In this document: one piece after another, positions 37,078 to 48,843 of the stretch | Layout of the letters: each line of letters starts with the position of its first letter | Numbering within the stretch: the stretch's first letter is position 1 | NCBI RefSeq assembly: GCF_001591505.1 | Contig: NZ_BCVA01000001.1 | Coordinates: 248,001-312,000 of the forward strand | Source of the DNA: Neobacillus niacini NBRC 15566 | GTDB lineage: Bacteria; Bacillota; Bacilli; Bacillales; Cytobacillaceae | Direction of reading: 5' to 3' | DNA: 64,000 nt | The notes under the pieces: generated by a model | Seen by the model: only the letters and a program-made list of their open reading frames with translations | Told to the model about the DNA's origin: nothing | Database searches by the model: none | Program-made: the position numbers and the translations under genes

Positions 37078-37412
37078 TTATTCTACAAAGAAATCTAAAT
37101 TCCTGCATTTTTCGACATTTTTTTCTATTAGTCGTTTCACATATATTGATCGATCATCAGGATTAAAGGCTTTGATCCTTTCGATACATGTATCAGTAAT
37201 ATCCCCCTTTGCAGTTTGATTCATGATGAATAAGTCCGCTGCTTCTCTCTGGAATCGATAGATTTCCAAGTTAAAATACCGTATGTAGTCTTGTTATTTC
37301 CATGATAGCCATTAGAAGCGATAAAAAGAACTTTGGCGGAAAATGCAGAAGTACCTTCGACAAATTCCTTATCAATCGGACATGAATCTGCATCTACAAA
37401 AATAGTTGGAAT
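37078..37412 (-). pseudogene. yqxD: yqxD (DUF188/YaiI family) remnant, frameshifted and internally deleted
   Basis: Two frames together recall one YqxD protein. Frame 1 from 37412 reads IPTIFVDADSCPID ... AKVLFIASNGYHG ... TWKSIDSRE and then loses homology. Frame 2 continues it from about 37255 as REAADLFIMNQTAKGDI, after which the expected VTQD-type segment is missing and only NPDDRSIYV...KCRNLDFFVE follows. The first frame has no start codon because an in-frame TGA lies just upstream. At least one frameshift, an internal loss and a lost 5' end are therefore visible. The position directly before dnaG is that of intact yqxD in B. subtilis. The 63-codon frame 37078-37269 is unlikely to be functional. 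Confidence 0.8.
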
Positions 37413-37654
37413 GCCTTTTGTATAAGTAATAATTCTACATCATTCCGCATATTCCTTCTTTAAGACGCTAACTTTTTAGGAGCAGCCCCAAAAAGCTTAT
37501 GTCGAATTTTTTTCTGTAGGTTCCCTTGACATCTAACAATAAATAGTTTATTCGTATACAGCCAAGTCTAAACCTAAAAGATTCATTTTTATCACAATTT
37601 TTTATTATAGTACATTCTTTTATACATTTCCATAGTTTTTTTATGGTTTAAATG
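37413..37654. other. intergenic region between decayed yqxD and ppsR
   Basis: 242 nt without a supportable gene. It probably contains the promoter region of the dnaG-rpoD operon on the minus strand: TTGACA-like and TATAAT-like words occur (for example TATAATAAAAAATTG near 37597-37610) but no clear pair could be chosen. Confidence 0.4.
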
Positions 37655-37682
37655 AAAAACACATAATCTAAGATTATGTGTT
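37655..37682 (-). terminator. terminator overlapping the ppsR stop
   Basis: A perfect stem acacataatct / agattatgtgt followed by TTTTTCATT on the minus strand. Confidence 0.85.
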
Positions 37683-38490
37683 AAGCTCTTCTTTTATGAA
37701 AGTAATTTAGAATAACATTTGCCGTTTCTTCAACTGCCTTATTGGTTACGTCAATAACTGGACAATTAATTCTATTTACTATCTTTTCAAAGAAGGTTAA
37801 TTCATCACGAATTCGCTCAATATTTGCATAGCTGGCTTGATCATTTAGACCTAATGAAATTAACCGCTCACGCCTAATATTATTAAGTTTTTGAGGGCTG
37901 ATTTTAAGTCCAAAGCATTTCTCTGCAGGAACCTTATACAATTCATCAGGCGGGTCAACTTCAGGAACTAACGGTACATTCGCAACTTTTAAACGCTTCA
38001 AAGCTAAATACTGGGACAACGGAGTTTTTGATGTTCTAGATACTCCAATTAAGACGATATCGGCTTTTAATATCCCTCTTGGGTCGCGTCCATCATCATA
38101 TTTAACAGCAAACTCAATGGCTTCTACTTTTTTAAAGTAATCTTCATCTAGTTTCCTTACAAGTCCTGGTTCGCACAGTGGCGTTTTCCCGCTGAAAATT
38201 TGGATTTGGTCCATAATCGGACCCATTAAATCTACAGCATAAATCCCTGCTTCATCTGCCTTTTCCTTCATATACGCACGCATATCTGGTTTTACCAAAG
38301 TAAAAGCAATCATAGCGTGGTCCATCGTAACAAGTGAAACTACTTCATCAATATGTTCCTTATCCTCAACATAAGGGAATCTTTTCAATGTCATTCCTGA
38401 CCCATTAAATTGGCTAATTGCCGCTTTTGTAACCAATTCAGCTGTTTCCCCTACCGAATCAGATACTACATATATGACAGGACTAATCAT
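37681..38490 (-). CDS. ppsR: pyruvate, phosphate dikinase / PEP synthase regulatory protein (DUF299)
   Basis: A 269-residue bifunctional kinase/pyrophosphorylase of the DUF299 family that inactivates and reactivates PEP-synthesising dikinases by ADP-dependent phosphorylation of a Thr. The nucleotide loop [11 protein letters not shown] is at about residues 149-159, and the start [12 protein letters not shown] matches the family. In B. subtilis (yqfL) it lies directly after ccpN, as here, and takes part in CcpN-linked control of gluconeogenesis. The ccpN stop is 67 nt upstream. Confidence 0.92.
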   Translation of the reverse strand: MISPVIYVVSDSVGETAELVTKAAISQFNGSGMTLKRFPYVEDKEHIDEVVSLVTMDHAMIAFTLVKPDMRAYMKEKADEAGIYAVDLMGPIMDQIQIFSGKTPLCEPGLVRKLDEDYFKKVEAIEFAVKYDDGRDPRGILKADIVLIGVSRTSKTPLSQYLALKRLKVANVPLVPEVDPPDELYKVPAEKCFGLKISPQKLNNIRRERLISLGLNDQASYANIERIRDELTFFEKIVNRINCPVIDVTNKAVEETANVILNYFHKRRA

Positions 38491-38556
38491 TCTTCCTCAA
38501 CAGCTCCTCTAGAAAATCCTATTATTATTTCATTCAGGTTTTGGGACGTCCTATTC

Positions 38557-39192
38557 TTATCCATTACCCAAGGCAACGAATGCTTTCGTAATATTTGTCT
38601 TCGTAATTCTCCCTATTACTTCATATCCCTGTTCTGACGGTCTAACTATAGGTAAAGCGTCAATTTGTTTATCAATTAGTAATTTAGCAACATCGATTAA
38701 ATTATCATCCATTTCACACGTTGTAATATTTGGCATTCTGGTCATAATGATGTTGATTGGTAGTGCAGTAAGCTCTTGTTTGCCAATACTTGCTCTTAGA
38801 AGGTCCTTTCTTGATAACACACCAACTAGCAGGGAGTTTTGGTCTACCACAAATAATGTCCCCACATCCTCAAGGAACATTGTACAAATTGCGTCGTATA
38901 CCGAAACGTTTTCCTTTACTAAGATAGGGATTGAATTATAATCCCTTACACGTATTTTTTGAAGGTTTTCAGTCAAAAGCTGAGTTCCGGATTTACCAGT
39001 ATAAAAATATCCTACACGTGGTCTTGCGTCTAAATATCCAGCCATTGTTAAAATGGATAAATCAGGCCTTAATGTTGCTCGTGTCAAATTTAGCTGTTCT
39101 GCAATGTTTTCCCCCGTTATTGGTCCATTATCCTTCACAATTTGAATGATAAGTTCTTGGCGTTTGGTCAGTTCTATTTTTCTCACCACCAT
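38557..39192 (-). CDS. ccpN: CcpN transcriptional repressor (HTH + CBS pair)
   Basis: A 211-residue repressor of gluconeogenic genes (gapB, pckA in B. subtilis). The N-terminal winged HTH (about 5-65: RQELIIQIVKDNGPITGENI) is followed by two CBS domains (about 80-140 and 145-208: VYDAICTMFLEDVGTLFVVD, LIDVAKLLIDKQIDALPIV) that sense nucleotides. The binding site before ATG 39192 is weak; a GTG two or three codons later is possible. It is read before ppsR and 56 nt downstream of glyS on the same strand. Confidence 0.93.
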   Translation of the reverse strand: MVVRKIELTKRQELIIQIVKDNGPITGENIAEQLNLTRATLRPDLSILTMAGYLDARPRVGYFYTGKSGTQLLTENLQKIRVRDYNSIPILVKENVSVYDAICTMFLEDVGTLFVVDQNSLLVGVLSRKDLLRASIGKQELTALPINIIMTRMPNITTCEMDDNLIDVAKLLIDKQIDALPIVRPSEQGYEVIGRITKTNITKAFVALGNG

Positions 39193-39247
39193 TTTTAATC
39201 CATTATGTAGAGGGGCGGACGGACCGCACCCTCAGAAAAATTTAAAC

Positions 39248-40636
39248 CTAAAACATTATCTTTTCTTGGAGGAAAGTGACTAATTCTGCAAGTGGTACTC
39301 GTGTTTGTTCCATGGTGTCACGGTCTCTGATTGTTACCATATTGTCTTCTTTTGAATCAAAATCATATGTGATACAGAATGGTGTACCAATCTCGTCATG
39401 TCTTCGGTAACGTTTACCAATTGAACCTGCTTCATCATAGTCAACGGAGAAATGCTTGGCTAAAGTTTGAAACACTTCTTTGGCTTCTTCAGAAAGTTTT
39501 TTAGACAAAGGTAAAACTGCTGCCTTAAATGGTGCAAGTGCAGGATGGAAATGCATAACTGTTCTTGAAGTACCATCTTCAAGTTGTTCTTCATCATAGG
39601 CATCAATTAAAAATGCTAATGTTACCCGGTCCGCACCAAGAGAAGGCTCGATACAGTATGGTATATATCTTTCATTTGTCTCTGGGTCAATATAGTTAAA
39701 GTCCTCACCAGAGAATTGCATATGCTGCTTTAAATCATAATCCGTTCTTGAGGCTACACCCCAAAGTTCTCCCCAGCCAAATGGGAATTTATATTCAAAA
39801 TCGGTTGTTGCATTACTATAATGCGAAAGTTCATCTTCCGAATGGTCTCGAAGTCTTAAATTTTCCTTATTTAAGCCTAATGAATGAAGCCACTGCTCAG
39901 CAAAATTCTTCCAATAATCAAACCATGTTAATTCTTCGCCAGGCTTACAGAAGAACTCAAGCTCCATTTGCTCAAATTCACGCGTACGGAAGGTAAAGTT
40001 TCCAGGCGTGATTTCATTACGGAAGCTTTTTCCAATTTGTGCAATACCAAAAGGTAATTTCTTTCTCATTGTACGCTGGACATTTTTAAAGTTAACAAAT
40101 ATCCCTTGTGCTGTTTCAGGGCGTAGGAAAATCTCATTCGTACTAGACTCAGTAACCCCTTGGAAAGTTTTAAACATTAAGTTGAACTGACGGATGCCGG
40201 TAAAATCATGACTGCCGCAATCAGGACAAGCAATATTATGTTCTTTTACCAGTTCTTCCATTTTATCAAACGGCAGGCCATCAACAATCATCTCTACTCC
40301 CTTTTCATCAAGAGCATTTTCAATTAGCTTATCGGCACGGTGTCGTGCTTTACAGTTTTTACAATCAATCATTGGATCGTTAAAGTTTCCGATATGACCG
40401 GAAGCTTCCCAAGTTCTTGGGTTCATTAGAATACTAGCGTCCAAACCAACATTGTATGGTGATTCTTGAACGAATTTCTTCCACCATGCTTGTTTAATAT
40501 TGTTTTTAAACTCTACTCCAAGTGGACCGTAATCCCACGTATTTGCCAAACCGCCGTAAATTTCTGAACCTGGAAAAATAAATCCTCTATGTTTCGCGTG
40601 AGAAACAATCTGCTCCATTGATACTTTCATTTTCAT
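39248..40636 (-). CDS. glyS: glycyl-tRNA synthetase, single-chain (alpha2) type
   Basis: Charges tRNA(Gly). The 462-residue class II enzyme has motif 1 around [11 protein letters not shown], motif 2 as [21 protein letters not shown], and motif 3 as [14 protein letters not shown] zinc-like insertion carries CKNC and CPDCGSH, and the C-terminal anticodon domain (about 365-460) contains [15 protein letters not shown]. This is the eukaryote/archaea-like alpha2 form, not the bacterial alpha2beta2 GlyQ+GlyS encoded at the same locus in B. subtilis. Controlled by the T-box leader at 40655-40876. Confidence 0.95.
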   Translation of the reverse strand: MKMKVSMEQIVSHAKHRGFIFPGSEIYGGLANTWDYGPLGVEFKNNIKQAWWKKFVQESPYNVGLDASILMNPRTWEASGHIGNFNDPMIDCKNCKARHRADKLIENALDEKGVEMIVDGLPFDKMEELVKEHNIACPDCGSHDFTGIRQFNLMFKTFQGVTESSTNEIFLRPETAQGIFVNFKNVQRTMRKKLPFGIAQIGKSFRNEITPGNFTFRTREFEQMELEFFCKPGEELTWFDYWKNFAEQWLHSLGLNKENLRLRDHSEDELSHYSNATTDFEYKFPFGWGELWGVASRTDYDLKQHMQFSGEDFNYIDPETNERYIPYCIEPSLGADRVTLAFLIDAYDEEQLEDGTSRTVMHFHPALAPFKAAVLPLSKKLSEEAKEVFQTLAKHFSVDYDEAGSIGKRYRRHDEIGTPFCITYDFDSKEDNMVTIRDRDTMEQTRVPLAELVTFLQEKIMF

Positions 40637-40654
40637 TACTCCTCTTCAATAAAA

Positions 40655-40876
40655 TAAAAAACCCTCGTCACTATGCTTAAGATAAGCATAGGGACGAGAG
40701 TTACCCGCGGTTCCACCCTATTTGCTGCAATACAGCAGCCTCTTTTATGTGTTGTACACATGATTTGCTCAAGAACGCCTTCCTTAGGTCCCTATACCCT
40801 AGCTCACACCATCCTAGGTTCGCTTTTACAGAGATTGCTAAGTACTCTTTTCCATCATAGCAACTATTTATTATTA
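40655..40876 (-). promoter_or_regulatory. T-box riboswitch leader of glyS
   Basis: The minus strand carries the T-box core AGGGTGGAACCGCG (40721-40708). It is followed by a terminator hairpin (stem in 40660-40700, cctcgtcactatgctta against aagcatagggacgag) and a T-run before glyS. Upstream are a stem I region with an AGGATGGTGTGAG apical segment and a GGC triplet (40779-40777) that could be the Gly specifier. The leader is short, with little room for stem II, as in glycine T-boxes. Uncharged tRNA(Gly) is expected to allow read-through. Confidence 0.88.
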
Positions 40877-40882
40877 AGACAC

Positions 40883-40911
40883 ATAATAACGAAATCTAAA
40901 ATAAAAGTCAA
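40883..40911 (-). promoter_or_regulatory. sigma-A promoter of the glyS T-box transcript
   Basis: On the minus strand TTGACT (40911-40906) and TATTAT (40888-40883) are 17 bp apart, ending about 7 nt before the leader. Confidence 0.8.
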
Positions 40912-40920
40912 TAAGTCAAT

Positions 40921-41673
40921 CTAAATTTGATTTCGAAATTTTTCCATGGACTGGAGAAATTTCTTTGTTTTTAAATATAGGCCGGAATACTCTTCGTAGT
41001 AAGCCGTAATAACCTGTTTCAGCTCATCCTTTGTCCCTTGTTTTACTGAAATGTTTCCTAATCTCGTAAGATCAAAATAATAAAAGAGTCGTAATAATTT
41101 TACAGATGATGGCGATAATTTATAATGGTATGGGTCCTTTTCTATACAACGATGGCATATAAACCCGCCTTCCCGAATGGAAAAAGAAAAAAGTCCGTCT
41201 GTGCTGCCGCAAACGGAACATTGATTTAGAATAGGATGTAATCCCAACACATTCAGCATTTTCATTTCATAAATATTCATAAGAATATCTGGATCGTATC
41301 CTTCATTTAAAAAATTAAGTGTTTGAAAAAGAAGTTCGAAATGATATGGGTTTGGTTTTTTATCATCCGTACATTTATCAGTCAATTCAACGATATAACT
41401 AGCATAGGCGGTGAGGAATATATCTTCCCCAATACCGCGAAAGCTGGTAATCATTTCTCCCTGTTGTACACTGCCTAATCCAGTACCTCTTTGTACTAGA
41501 AAATAACCGTGGGTAAACAGTTGGGTAATGGAGGAAAGCCGGCTATTAGGCTTTTTTGCCCCTCTTGCCATAACGCCGATCTTTCCCCACTCCCTAGTAA
41601 ATAGAGTTATAATTTTATTGGTCTCACCATAATCTGTAGTTCTAATGACGATGCCTTCACACTTTTGAAGCAT
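40921..41673 (-). CDS. recO: DNA repair protein RecO
   Basis: Recombination mediator that loads RecA with RecF/RecR. The 250-residue protein starts at ATG 41673 ([21 protein letters not shown], as in B. subtilis; the GTG four codons up is less likely). An OB-fold N-terminal domain (1-80), a helical domain and a zinc site CSVCGS...CHRC (about 145-170) are visible. It follows yqzL and era in order of transcription. Confidence 0.95.
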   Translation of the reverse strand: MLQKCEGIVIRTTDYGETNKIITLFTREWGKIGVMARGAKKPNSRLSSITQLFTHGYFLVQRGTGLGSVQQGEMITSFRGIGEDIFLTAYASYIVELTDKCTDDKKPNPYHFELLFQTLNFLNEGYDPDILMNIYEMKMLNVLGLHPILNQCSVCGSTDGLFSFSIREGGFICHRCIEKDPYHYKLSPSSVKLLRLFYYFDLTRLGNISVKQGTKDELKQVITAYYEEYSGLYLKTKKFLQSMEKFRNQI

Positions 41674-41703
41674 AGCTGTCACCATCCCGATACATTAGAC
41701 AAC

Positions 41704-41847
41704 TTATGAAACGGGAAAATCCATTTGCGCTAGATCTTCATTCTGATTTCCGGGTATTTCTTGGTTTTCCTTCTCGAGCTCTTTAAAGAGAAGATAAGTG
41801 TCAATATTGCCTGTCTGTAGGAATACTTTCCACGTAAAATCCATCAT
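41704..41847 (-). CDS. yqzL: YqzL family small protein
   Basis: A 47-codon gene too short for most ORF cut-offs. The start MMDFTWKVFLQTGNIDTYLL and following FKELEKEN segment match the YqzL family, encoded between era and recO in Bacillus. AAAGGTGGGG lies 6 nt upstream of ATG 41847. Amphipathic helix with an acidic tail, no signal peptide. Function unknown. Confidence 0.85.
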   Translation of the reverse strand: MMDFTWKVFLQTGNIDTYLLFKELEKENQEIPGNQNEDLAQMDFPVS

Positions 41848-42008
41848 CGAAAACCCCACCTTTCATGATTTAACTAGCCTTTTTAAGAATCCCAAACCTT
41901 ACAATTATCATAGCCTGCCTATGGAAAAATCATAAGACGAAAATATTGTTAATGTTGTCCATGCATAATTTTATAAGAATGTTAATATTTTTATTAGGGT
42001 GTATGGTA

Positions 42009-43320
<1,312 letters not shown>

Positions 43321-43496
43321 TCATTCTTCCCTTCCAGCAATAATCTGCCGCTTTCTTTATTTTACCCTAAAAATTTCACAAAATCATCATTTGTAGCGAA
43401 AAAGTAATATAAAAATTTGAATTTTCATAAAAGTCAACTAATTTACCTATATCGCACAAAGCTGATAAGTTATTCTACCGAATTCGTAATTCCTTT

Positions 43497-43880
43497 TCAA
43501 ATTAACCATCTAAAAATATATGGTAAAAAGATAATACTTCCAATTACAACCGCAGTAATAGCATAAATAAAAACCGCTCCGGCCGCTAAGTCTTTAGCTT
43601 GTTTAGCAAGCGGGTGGTAGTCCTCGGTCACTAAGTCGACTACACGCTCGATAGCAGTGTTGATTAATTCTAATGATAAGATTCCGCCTATTGCTACAAT
43701 AACAAATAACCACTCCAGTTTACTAATTGAAAAGAAAACGGAACACCCAATTACGATAAAAGACACAAATAAATGGATGCGCATATTTCTCTCAGACCAA
43801 AGGGCTGTCTTAATTCCAGTTATGGCGAAAGAAAAAGATTTCCATAAATGAACATGCTTATCTCGTGAGTCCATACTCAT
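43497..43880 (-). CDS. dgkA: diacylglycerol/undecaprenol kinase family protein
   Basis: A 127-residue membrane kinase with three hydrophobic segments and the family signature [14 protein letters not shown]...[15 protein letters not shown] (about 73-103), including the catalytic Glu and metal-binding residues. The Gram-positive enzyme phosphorylates undecaprenol, feeding the lipid carrier of wall synthesis. Start ATG 43880 has AAGGAA 8 nt upstream and overlaps the ybeY end by 23 nt; ATG 43874 is an alternative. A 179-nt gap follows before cdd. Confidence 0.93.
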   Translation of the reverse strand: MSMDSRDKHVHLWKSFSFAITGIKTALWSERNMRIHLFVSFIVIGCSVFFSISKLEWLFVIVAIGGILSLELINTAIERVVDLVTEDYHPLAKQAKDLAAGAVFIYAITAVVIGSIIFLPYIFRWLI

Positions 43881-44331
43881 CTAATATTTCCTTTTGTCGA
43901 GAGAACATTTTTTCTTCCTCTTCCTTTTCCATATGATCGTAGCCCAGAAGATGCAGGAAACCGTGAACAGATAAAAATCCAAGTTCTCGAATAAATGAAT
44001 GTCCATATTCCTTGGCCTGCTCTTCTGCCTTTGGAATGGAAATGATGATATCTCCTAAGACACGAGGAAGCTCCTCCCCTATTAATTCAATTTCACCTTC
44101 ACCCAGCTCTTCCATTGCAAATGAAATCACGTCCGTAGGCGCATCCTTTTCTCTATATTCACGGTTAATTTCGTGAATTCTTTCATTTGATACAAATGTA
44201 ACGGATACCTCACTATTGTCCTCGACATTTTCTTTATCAGCTGCAAAATTCAATAGTGTTTCGATGTCTTGCATTTGCTCATCTGACAGTTGATTCGTTT
44301 CATCTACTAAATCAATCATCAACTTATTCAT
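43858..44331 (-). CDS. ybeY: endoribonuclease YbeY
   Basis: A 157-residue zinc-dependent RNase that matures the 3' end of 16S rRNA and takes part in ribosome quality control. The metal site is [11 protein letters not shown] (H-x3-H-x5-H) at about residues 122-132. The central strand and [20 protein letters not shown] region match the family. Overlaps yqfF by 4 nt upstream and dgkA by 23 nt downstream; also sits near era, a partner in 30S biogenesis. Confidence 0.95.
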   Translation of the reverse strand: MNKLMIDLVDETNQLSDEQMQDIETLLNFAADKENVEDNSEVSVTFVSNERIHEINREYREKDAPTDVISFAMEELGEGEIELIGEELPRVLGDIIISIPKAEEQAKEYGHSFIRELGFLSVHGFLHLLGYDHMEKEEEEKMFSRQKEILDEYGLTR

Positions 44332-46496
44332 ACTTCAGCCACCTTCTTTGTCATTTCTGGATATTCAATTCTAGAGTGGAAAATCCCCTTTAATGTTTCA
44401 CAAAAAGAGTGGGATACCGTTTCTAATTCTTTTAAGGTTAAATCACATTCATTTAATTGCCCATCTTGGAGACGGTCGGAGACGATTTTCTTAACAAGCG
44501 ACTCGATTGTTTCCGGTGTAGGCTGGTTCATAGATCTAACCGCAGCTTCCACACTATCGGCAATACCTACAATAGCAGATTCTTTTGTCTGTGGTTTTGG
44601 ACCAGGGTAACGATAATCCTCTTCATTAACATTTTCTTGGCCTTGCAGCGCCTTATGGTAAAAAAACTTCAAAAGTGTCGTACCATGATGTTGTTCAGCA
44701 ATATGAATGATTTCCTTTGGCATATTGTATTTTTTTAATATTGCAGACCCATCTGTCACGTGTGAAATAATGATATTAGCACTTTTATCTGGCGGCAGAC
44801 GATCATGCGGATTGTCAAGGTGCATTTGATTTTCTATGAAAAAGTTGGGCCGTTTTGTTTTACCGACATCATGATAATAACAGCCTACCCTTGCTAGTAA
44901 ACCATTTGCTCCTATCGCTTCGCAGGCTGCATCTGCTAGGTTAGCAACCATAACACTATGGTGATAGGTTCCAGGTGCTTCCATCAATATTTTTCGCAGT
45001 AATGGATGATTTGGATTAGAAAGCTCGATCAACTTCATTGTTGAGAGTATACCAAAGCTAGTCTCCAAAAGTGGTAATAGCCCCATTGTCAGGACAGCTG
45101 AACCAATTCCTGAAAAAATGGCTGTTAAAATATAATACCCATATTCTAATCCAGAAAATTGTCCATTCGGCAAAAACATTAGTGCCCAAATAGTGAATAG
45201 ATTTATAGCAGCTGCAAAAGATCCAGCCTGTAAGATTTTAGAGCGCTGATTCTGCCCGCTTAAAAAGAGCACACCTGCAAGTGCACTAAACAATATATAA
45301 ATCCCTACTGAAAAATTCAGTGTTCCGGAGACTCCTTCATTAAATAAAATACTGCCAAAAATCGAAAAGATGATAGAGGATAGAATCGCTAATTTCTCTT
45401 CAATTAATATCTTAATAAGCATTCCGCCCATTGCGGCAGGGAATAAGTAACCTATCCCGGAATAGTTAAAGATTTGCAGCATACTGATAATTTTCAATAT
45501 AAAAAACGTCAAAATAAAAACAATCCCAAACAAGAGAAGATTGGTCTGTCTCTTTTCTGGATTTTCCTTCAACTGGTAGAAGTAAAAGTAAACCGAGGTC
45601 AGGATAATCGAAATAAGAATCAGTAAACCAATAAACGGTTTATACGATTGTTTATTATCTAACAGACCCACTAGTTCTAGCTGGCGAAATTCTTCCTGAC
45701 GAATTAATTTCCCCTCTTCGATAATAATTTGCCCTTGCAGGATTTTTACAGGTTCTACTGATTCCGCAGCTTGCTTACGCAACTCTTCAGTTGCCTCCGG
45801 GTCATAAAATTCATTCTGAATAACAGCATATCTTCCTAATTCAATCGCTGCATTTTTTAAGTCACCATTTAAGGTCGTAAATTTTAATTCTTCTTCTAAA
45901 CTTTTTTTTGCATTTTCTACATCATCCGCAGAAATTCGTTTATTCATGACATTATTAATAGCCGTTACCGTTAAATCTTTTGCAATGGATAATTCATCAT
46001 TGCTAGCTTGTACCAGTGCAGTAAAAACACGCTCTGAAAGATCCTTGGTTACCCGATCTGTTAATTTTCCCTTTAACATGGTCATTTCTTCTTCAACGGT
46101 TGGTTCAAAGACATCTAAAGGGTCTCCGTCGAGGACATTTTGTTTTTTTGTTTCATCCTCTATTTCGTCATTTACATCTGAAGCCGAGTCAAATATCGAA
46201 GTAATTAAATCTACTTGATTCGTAGAATATTCCTTTTTCAGTGTGTAGACGTCCTGGACTTGATCCAATGCCTCTTGACGTTTTTTTTCTGTACTGATTT
46301 TATCTTCGACCGTTGCCGGGGAGCGAATGGTTTTATCTGCTACCGTTAAAAGACTTATATCAAGTTTTTCCGGCTTCACATTTCCATACATAGAGATAAA
46401 TAAGACAACTCCTAAAATCACAAAAACTAACACTCTGAAGAAGGTATAATCTAGAAGCTTTTTTATTTGAATTAAGTATTGCTGTATTTTTTTCAA
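44328..46496 (-). CDS. yqfF: 7TMR-HD membrane phosphodiesterase (PgpH/YqfF type)
   Basis: A 722-residue protein. One N-terminal membrane segment (about 18-40) is followed by an extracellular 7TMR-HDED domain (about 45-275), seven membrane segments (about 285-490) and a cytoplasmic HD domain (about 500-715) with [23 protein letters not shown] and AEQHHG as metal ligands. Members such as Listeria PgpH degrade c-di-AMP, which controls potassium and wall homeostasis. Part of the phoH-yqfF-ybeY-dgkA-cdd-era order; a terminator separates it from phoH. Confidence 0.93.
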   Translation of the reverse strand: MKKIQQYLIQIKKLLDYTFFRVLVFVILGVVLFISMYGNVKPEKLDISLLTVADKTIRSPATVEDKISTEKKRQEALDQVQDVYTLKKEYSTNQVDLITSIFDSASDVNDEIEDETKKQNVLDGDPLDVFEPTVEEEMTMLKGKLTDRVTKDLSERVFTALVQASNDELSIAKDLTVTAINNVMNKRISADDVENAKKSLEEELKFTTLNGDLKNAAIELGRYAVIQNEFYDPEATEELRKQAAESVEPVKILQGQIIIEEGKLIRQEEFRQLELVGLLDNKQSYKPFIGLLILISIILTSVYFYFYQLKENPEKRQTNLLLFGIVFILTFFILKIISMLQIFNYSGIGYLFPAAMGGMLIKILIEEKLAILSSIIFSIFGSILFNEGVSGTLNFSVGIYILFSALAGVLFLSGQNQRSKILQAGSFAAAINLFTIWALMFLPNGQFSGLEYGYYILTAIFSGIGSAVLTMGLLPLLETSFGILSTMKLIELSNPNHPLLRKILMEAPGTYHHSVMVANLADAACEAIGANGLLARVGCYYHDVGKTKRPNFFIENQMHLDNPHDRLPPDKSANIIISHVTDGSAILKKYNMPKEIIHIAEQHHGTTLLKFFYHKALQGQENVNEEDYRYPGPKPQTKESAIVGIADSVEAAVRSMNQPTPETIESLVKKIVSDRLQDGQLNECDLTLKELETVSHSFCETLKGIFHSRIEYPEMTKKVAEV

Positions 46497-46635
46497 CGAA
46501 CTCCCTCCAAAGCACCTAAATAACCCTAATCAAGTATGTAATCCGCTTTATGTAAAATGATAACAGTTTTTCCCTGAAGTTTCATCTTCTAATAAAAGAA
46601 AGCCTACTTTTTACATGCCAATTGTTATGATTAGA

Positions 46636-46670
46636 TGGCAAAAAGGATAAACCCCTAGGCAGGTTTATCC
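46636..46670 (-). terminator. terminator after phoH
   Basis: A 9-bp stem (ggataaacc / ggtttatcc) followed by TTTTT on the minus strand, 15 bases beyond the phoH stop. Confidence 0.85.
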
Positions 46671-46684
46671 CTTCATTCAATACT

Positions 46685-47653
46685 TTAATTTTGCTGTGGT
46701 TTTTTTTCATAAGCCTCAATGATTCTGCCTACTAACGGATGACGAACCACATCACTTTGTTCTAAGAAAACAAAGGATATTCCATTAACCCCCAACAAGA
46801 TGTTCTCGGCAGCGATTAGTCCTGACTTTGCCCCTTTTGGTAAATCTATTTGTGTTTGGTCACCTGTAATAACCATTTTCGAACCAAAACCGAGCCGTGT
46901 TAAAAACATCTTCATTTGAGCATGTGTAGTATTTTGTGCTTCATCTAATATGACAAAGGCATCGTCTAATGTCCGGCCCCTCATATAGGCTAGCGGAGCA
47001 ATTTCAATTGTACCACGCTCAATTAATCTTTGAGTATGTTCAGCCCCAAGAACGTCATTTAAAGCGTCATATAAGGGACGTAAATACGGGTCAACCTTTT
47101 CTTTCAAGTCACCTGGTAAAAATCCAAGACTTTCTCCCGCCTCTACCGCAGGACGAGTTAGAATAATCTTATTAACTTGCCCATTTTTCAACGCATTGAC
47201 AGCCATAACTACGGCTAAATACGTTTTTCCTGTTCCTGCGGGACCAATCCCAAATACAAGGTCATGTTGTCTTATTGCCATAATATATTGTCTTTGCCCA
47301 AGCGTTTTGATTCGTATACTCTTTCCTTTTACATTCTTGGCAATTTCCTCGTCATAGAGATTATCAAAGTAATCCAGTGTACCTTTTTGCGCCATTTGGA
47401 TGGCTGACAAAACATCCCTCTGGCTGATTGTTACACCTTTTCTAATGACAAAAATAAGCTTATCAAGAATTTGACTGGCAAGTACTACTCTTTCCTCATC
47501 ACCAGACAAGCTGACTGACTCACCGCGCGTGACGATGGATACTTGTAGTTCTTCTTCAATTATTTTTAAATTTGTATCTGCGTTGCCTAAGAGAGCTATC
47601 GCTTCTGTTGGATTTTCAAGTTGTACATTTATTGTTTTTAAGTTAACTGTCAT
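46685..47653 (-). CDS. phoH: PhoH family ATPase
   Basis: A 322-residue P-loop protein with Walker A GPAGTGKT (about 127-134), Walker B FVILDEAQN and a TGDQTQIDL sensor, preceded by a KH-like N-terminal domain (about 15-75: TNLKIIEEELQVSIVTRGE). PhoH-like proteins are RNA-associated ATPases, often next to ybeY in bacterial genomes, as here. Starts in a 4-nt overlap with yqfD, so it is the last gene of the yqfC-yqfD-phoH unit. Confidence 0.94.
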   Translation of the reverse strand: MTVNLKTINVQLENPTEAIALLGNADTNLKIIEEELQVSIVTRGESVSLSGDEERVVLASQILDKLIFVIRKGVTISQRDVLSAIQMAQKGTLDYFDNLYDEEIAKNVKGKSIRIKTLGQRQYIMAIRQHDLVFGIGPAGTGKTYLAVVMAVNALKNGQVNKIILTRPAVEAGESLGFLPGDLKEKVDPYLRPLYDALNDVLGAEHTQRLIERGTIEIAPLAYMRGRTLDDAFVILDEAQNTTHAQMKMFLTRLGFGSKMVITGDQTQIDLPKGAKSGLIAAENILLGVNGISFVFLEQSDVVRHPLVGRIIEAYEKKPQQN

Positions 47654-48843
47654 TCAGTAGTCTCCTTAGGTATTGGTTGTCCAACCGCTATATTTTCGAT
47701 TATCTTAAAATGGATATCTAGGATAACTTTACCATTTTTCAACTCTTTGTGTAAAATTTTTTGGTCTTTAATGATAGCTTCTTCATCCAAACCATTTTTT
47801 ATTTTATCTTTTGCTAATTCAAGTGCATTTTTTTCGGCTTCTTTTTCCGTATAGGTCCGGATAGTCTCTTCACGTGCTCGTAATGTTTCATTTCCAATTG
47901 AGATAGGCAGCTCCCATTTTAGGAAATGGATTTTATTCACATTTTTTTCCGTTTCATATTCCTTGAATTCTGGTTCGCCAAATCCCCAAATAGGAATTTC
48001 TAGATTACCTAAGACGAATGAAAACTTTTGCTTTTCCTGGCCATTGAAGACAAAGAATTTCGTTTCTAACGGTAATTCAACATGGCTTCTATACCAAGTT
48101 TCCCCCCAAACTTCTCCAACGGCTGCAACTTGCTCGGTTTGACCTTCCCTTCCAATCACACCTGATACTAGCAGCTGCCCCTGCTCTACATGGTCATGTA
48201 TATCAACCATTTTTTGTCCTGTTTCAATATACATGGAATCAATAACAGCTTTCTTTTTTGCAACTAGATTTCTTGGTGCCAGTTGTTCTGGCTTTTCAGG
48301 TTCTTTCTTCTCAACCACTTGAAGATGGTAGGTTGTCCCCTTTAATTCCACACCAACCCAGGTAAGGTTACCAACATTATTAGTCAATTTCCGTTGAATT
48401 CCTTCTACGTTATCCACAAAAAATTGGACTTTACCAATCTTTACTCCCATCTTGTCCAATTCTTTTCGAATCTGATACTCTGTGGCCGGTTTTGCTCCTT
48501 TTATTTCAATACCCCAAATGACATTTGATAAAAACATAATAATTAATAAAAAGAGAAGAGCCCCCCCTACAAAACCGCTATTTTTCAATAGCCGTTTAAA
48601 TAAAAAAGGCATACCTGCCCTTTTTAAAAATGTAATTGAGCATTCTCTTTCTCTTGCATAACGTCTAATTTTTAATGCGTCCTGCAATCTCATTGTAAAG
48701 GTTATCGTTTCAGTCCCGTGTCGTTTTACATTCCATACAATGAGACCGTTCCTGATTAAGACATTTAAGAATCTTTCTATGCCTCTTCCTGTTACTTTAA
48801 CGGTTACCTTGCCAGATATGAATTCGATCCATTGGTTTTTCAT
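47650..48843 (-). CDS. yqfD: sporulation protein YqfD
   Basis: A 397-residue protein needed for efficient sporulation in B. subtilis and expressed in the mother cell. One membrane segment (about 88-108: SGFVGGALLFLLIIMFLSN) divides a small cytoplasmic N-terminal domain from a large outer beta-rich domain (YqfD family). Overlaps yqfC and phoH by 4 nt each. It is direct evidence for an endospore former. Confidence 0.93.
   Translation of the reverse strand: MKNQWIEFISGKVTVKVTGRGIERFLNVLIRNGLIVWNVKRHGTETITFTMRLQDALKIRRYARERECSITFLKRAGMPFLFKRLLKNSGFVGGALLFLLIIMFLSNVIWGIEIKGAKPATEYQIRKELDKMGVKIGKVQFFVDNVEGIQRKLTNNVGNLTWVGVELKGTTYHLQVVEKKEPEKPEQLAPRNLVAKKKAVIDSMYIETGQKMVDIHDHVEQGQLLVSGVIGREGQTEQVAAVGEVWGETWYRSHVELPLETKFFVFNGQEKQKFSFVLGNLEIPIWGFGEPEFKEYETEKNVNKIHFLKWELPISIGNETLRAREETIRTYTEKEAEKNALELAKDKIKNGLDEEAIIKDQKILHKELKNGKVILDIHFKIIENIAVGQPIPKETTE

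Noticed and set aside
37078..37269. 63-codon frame as an independent small gene
   Set aside because: Its start codon is a TTG without binding site, and its first part continues the DUF188 homology of the other frame, so it is a piece of decayed yqxD.
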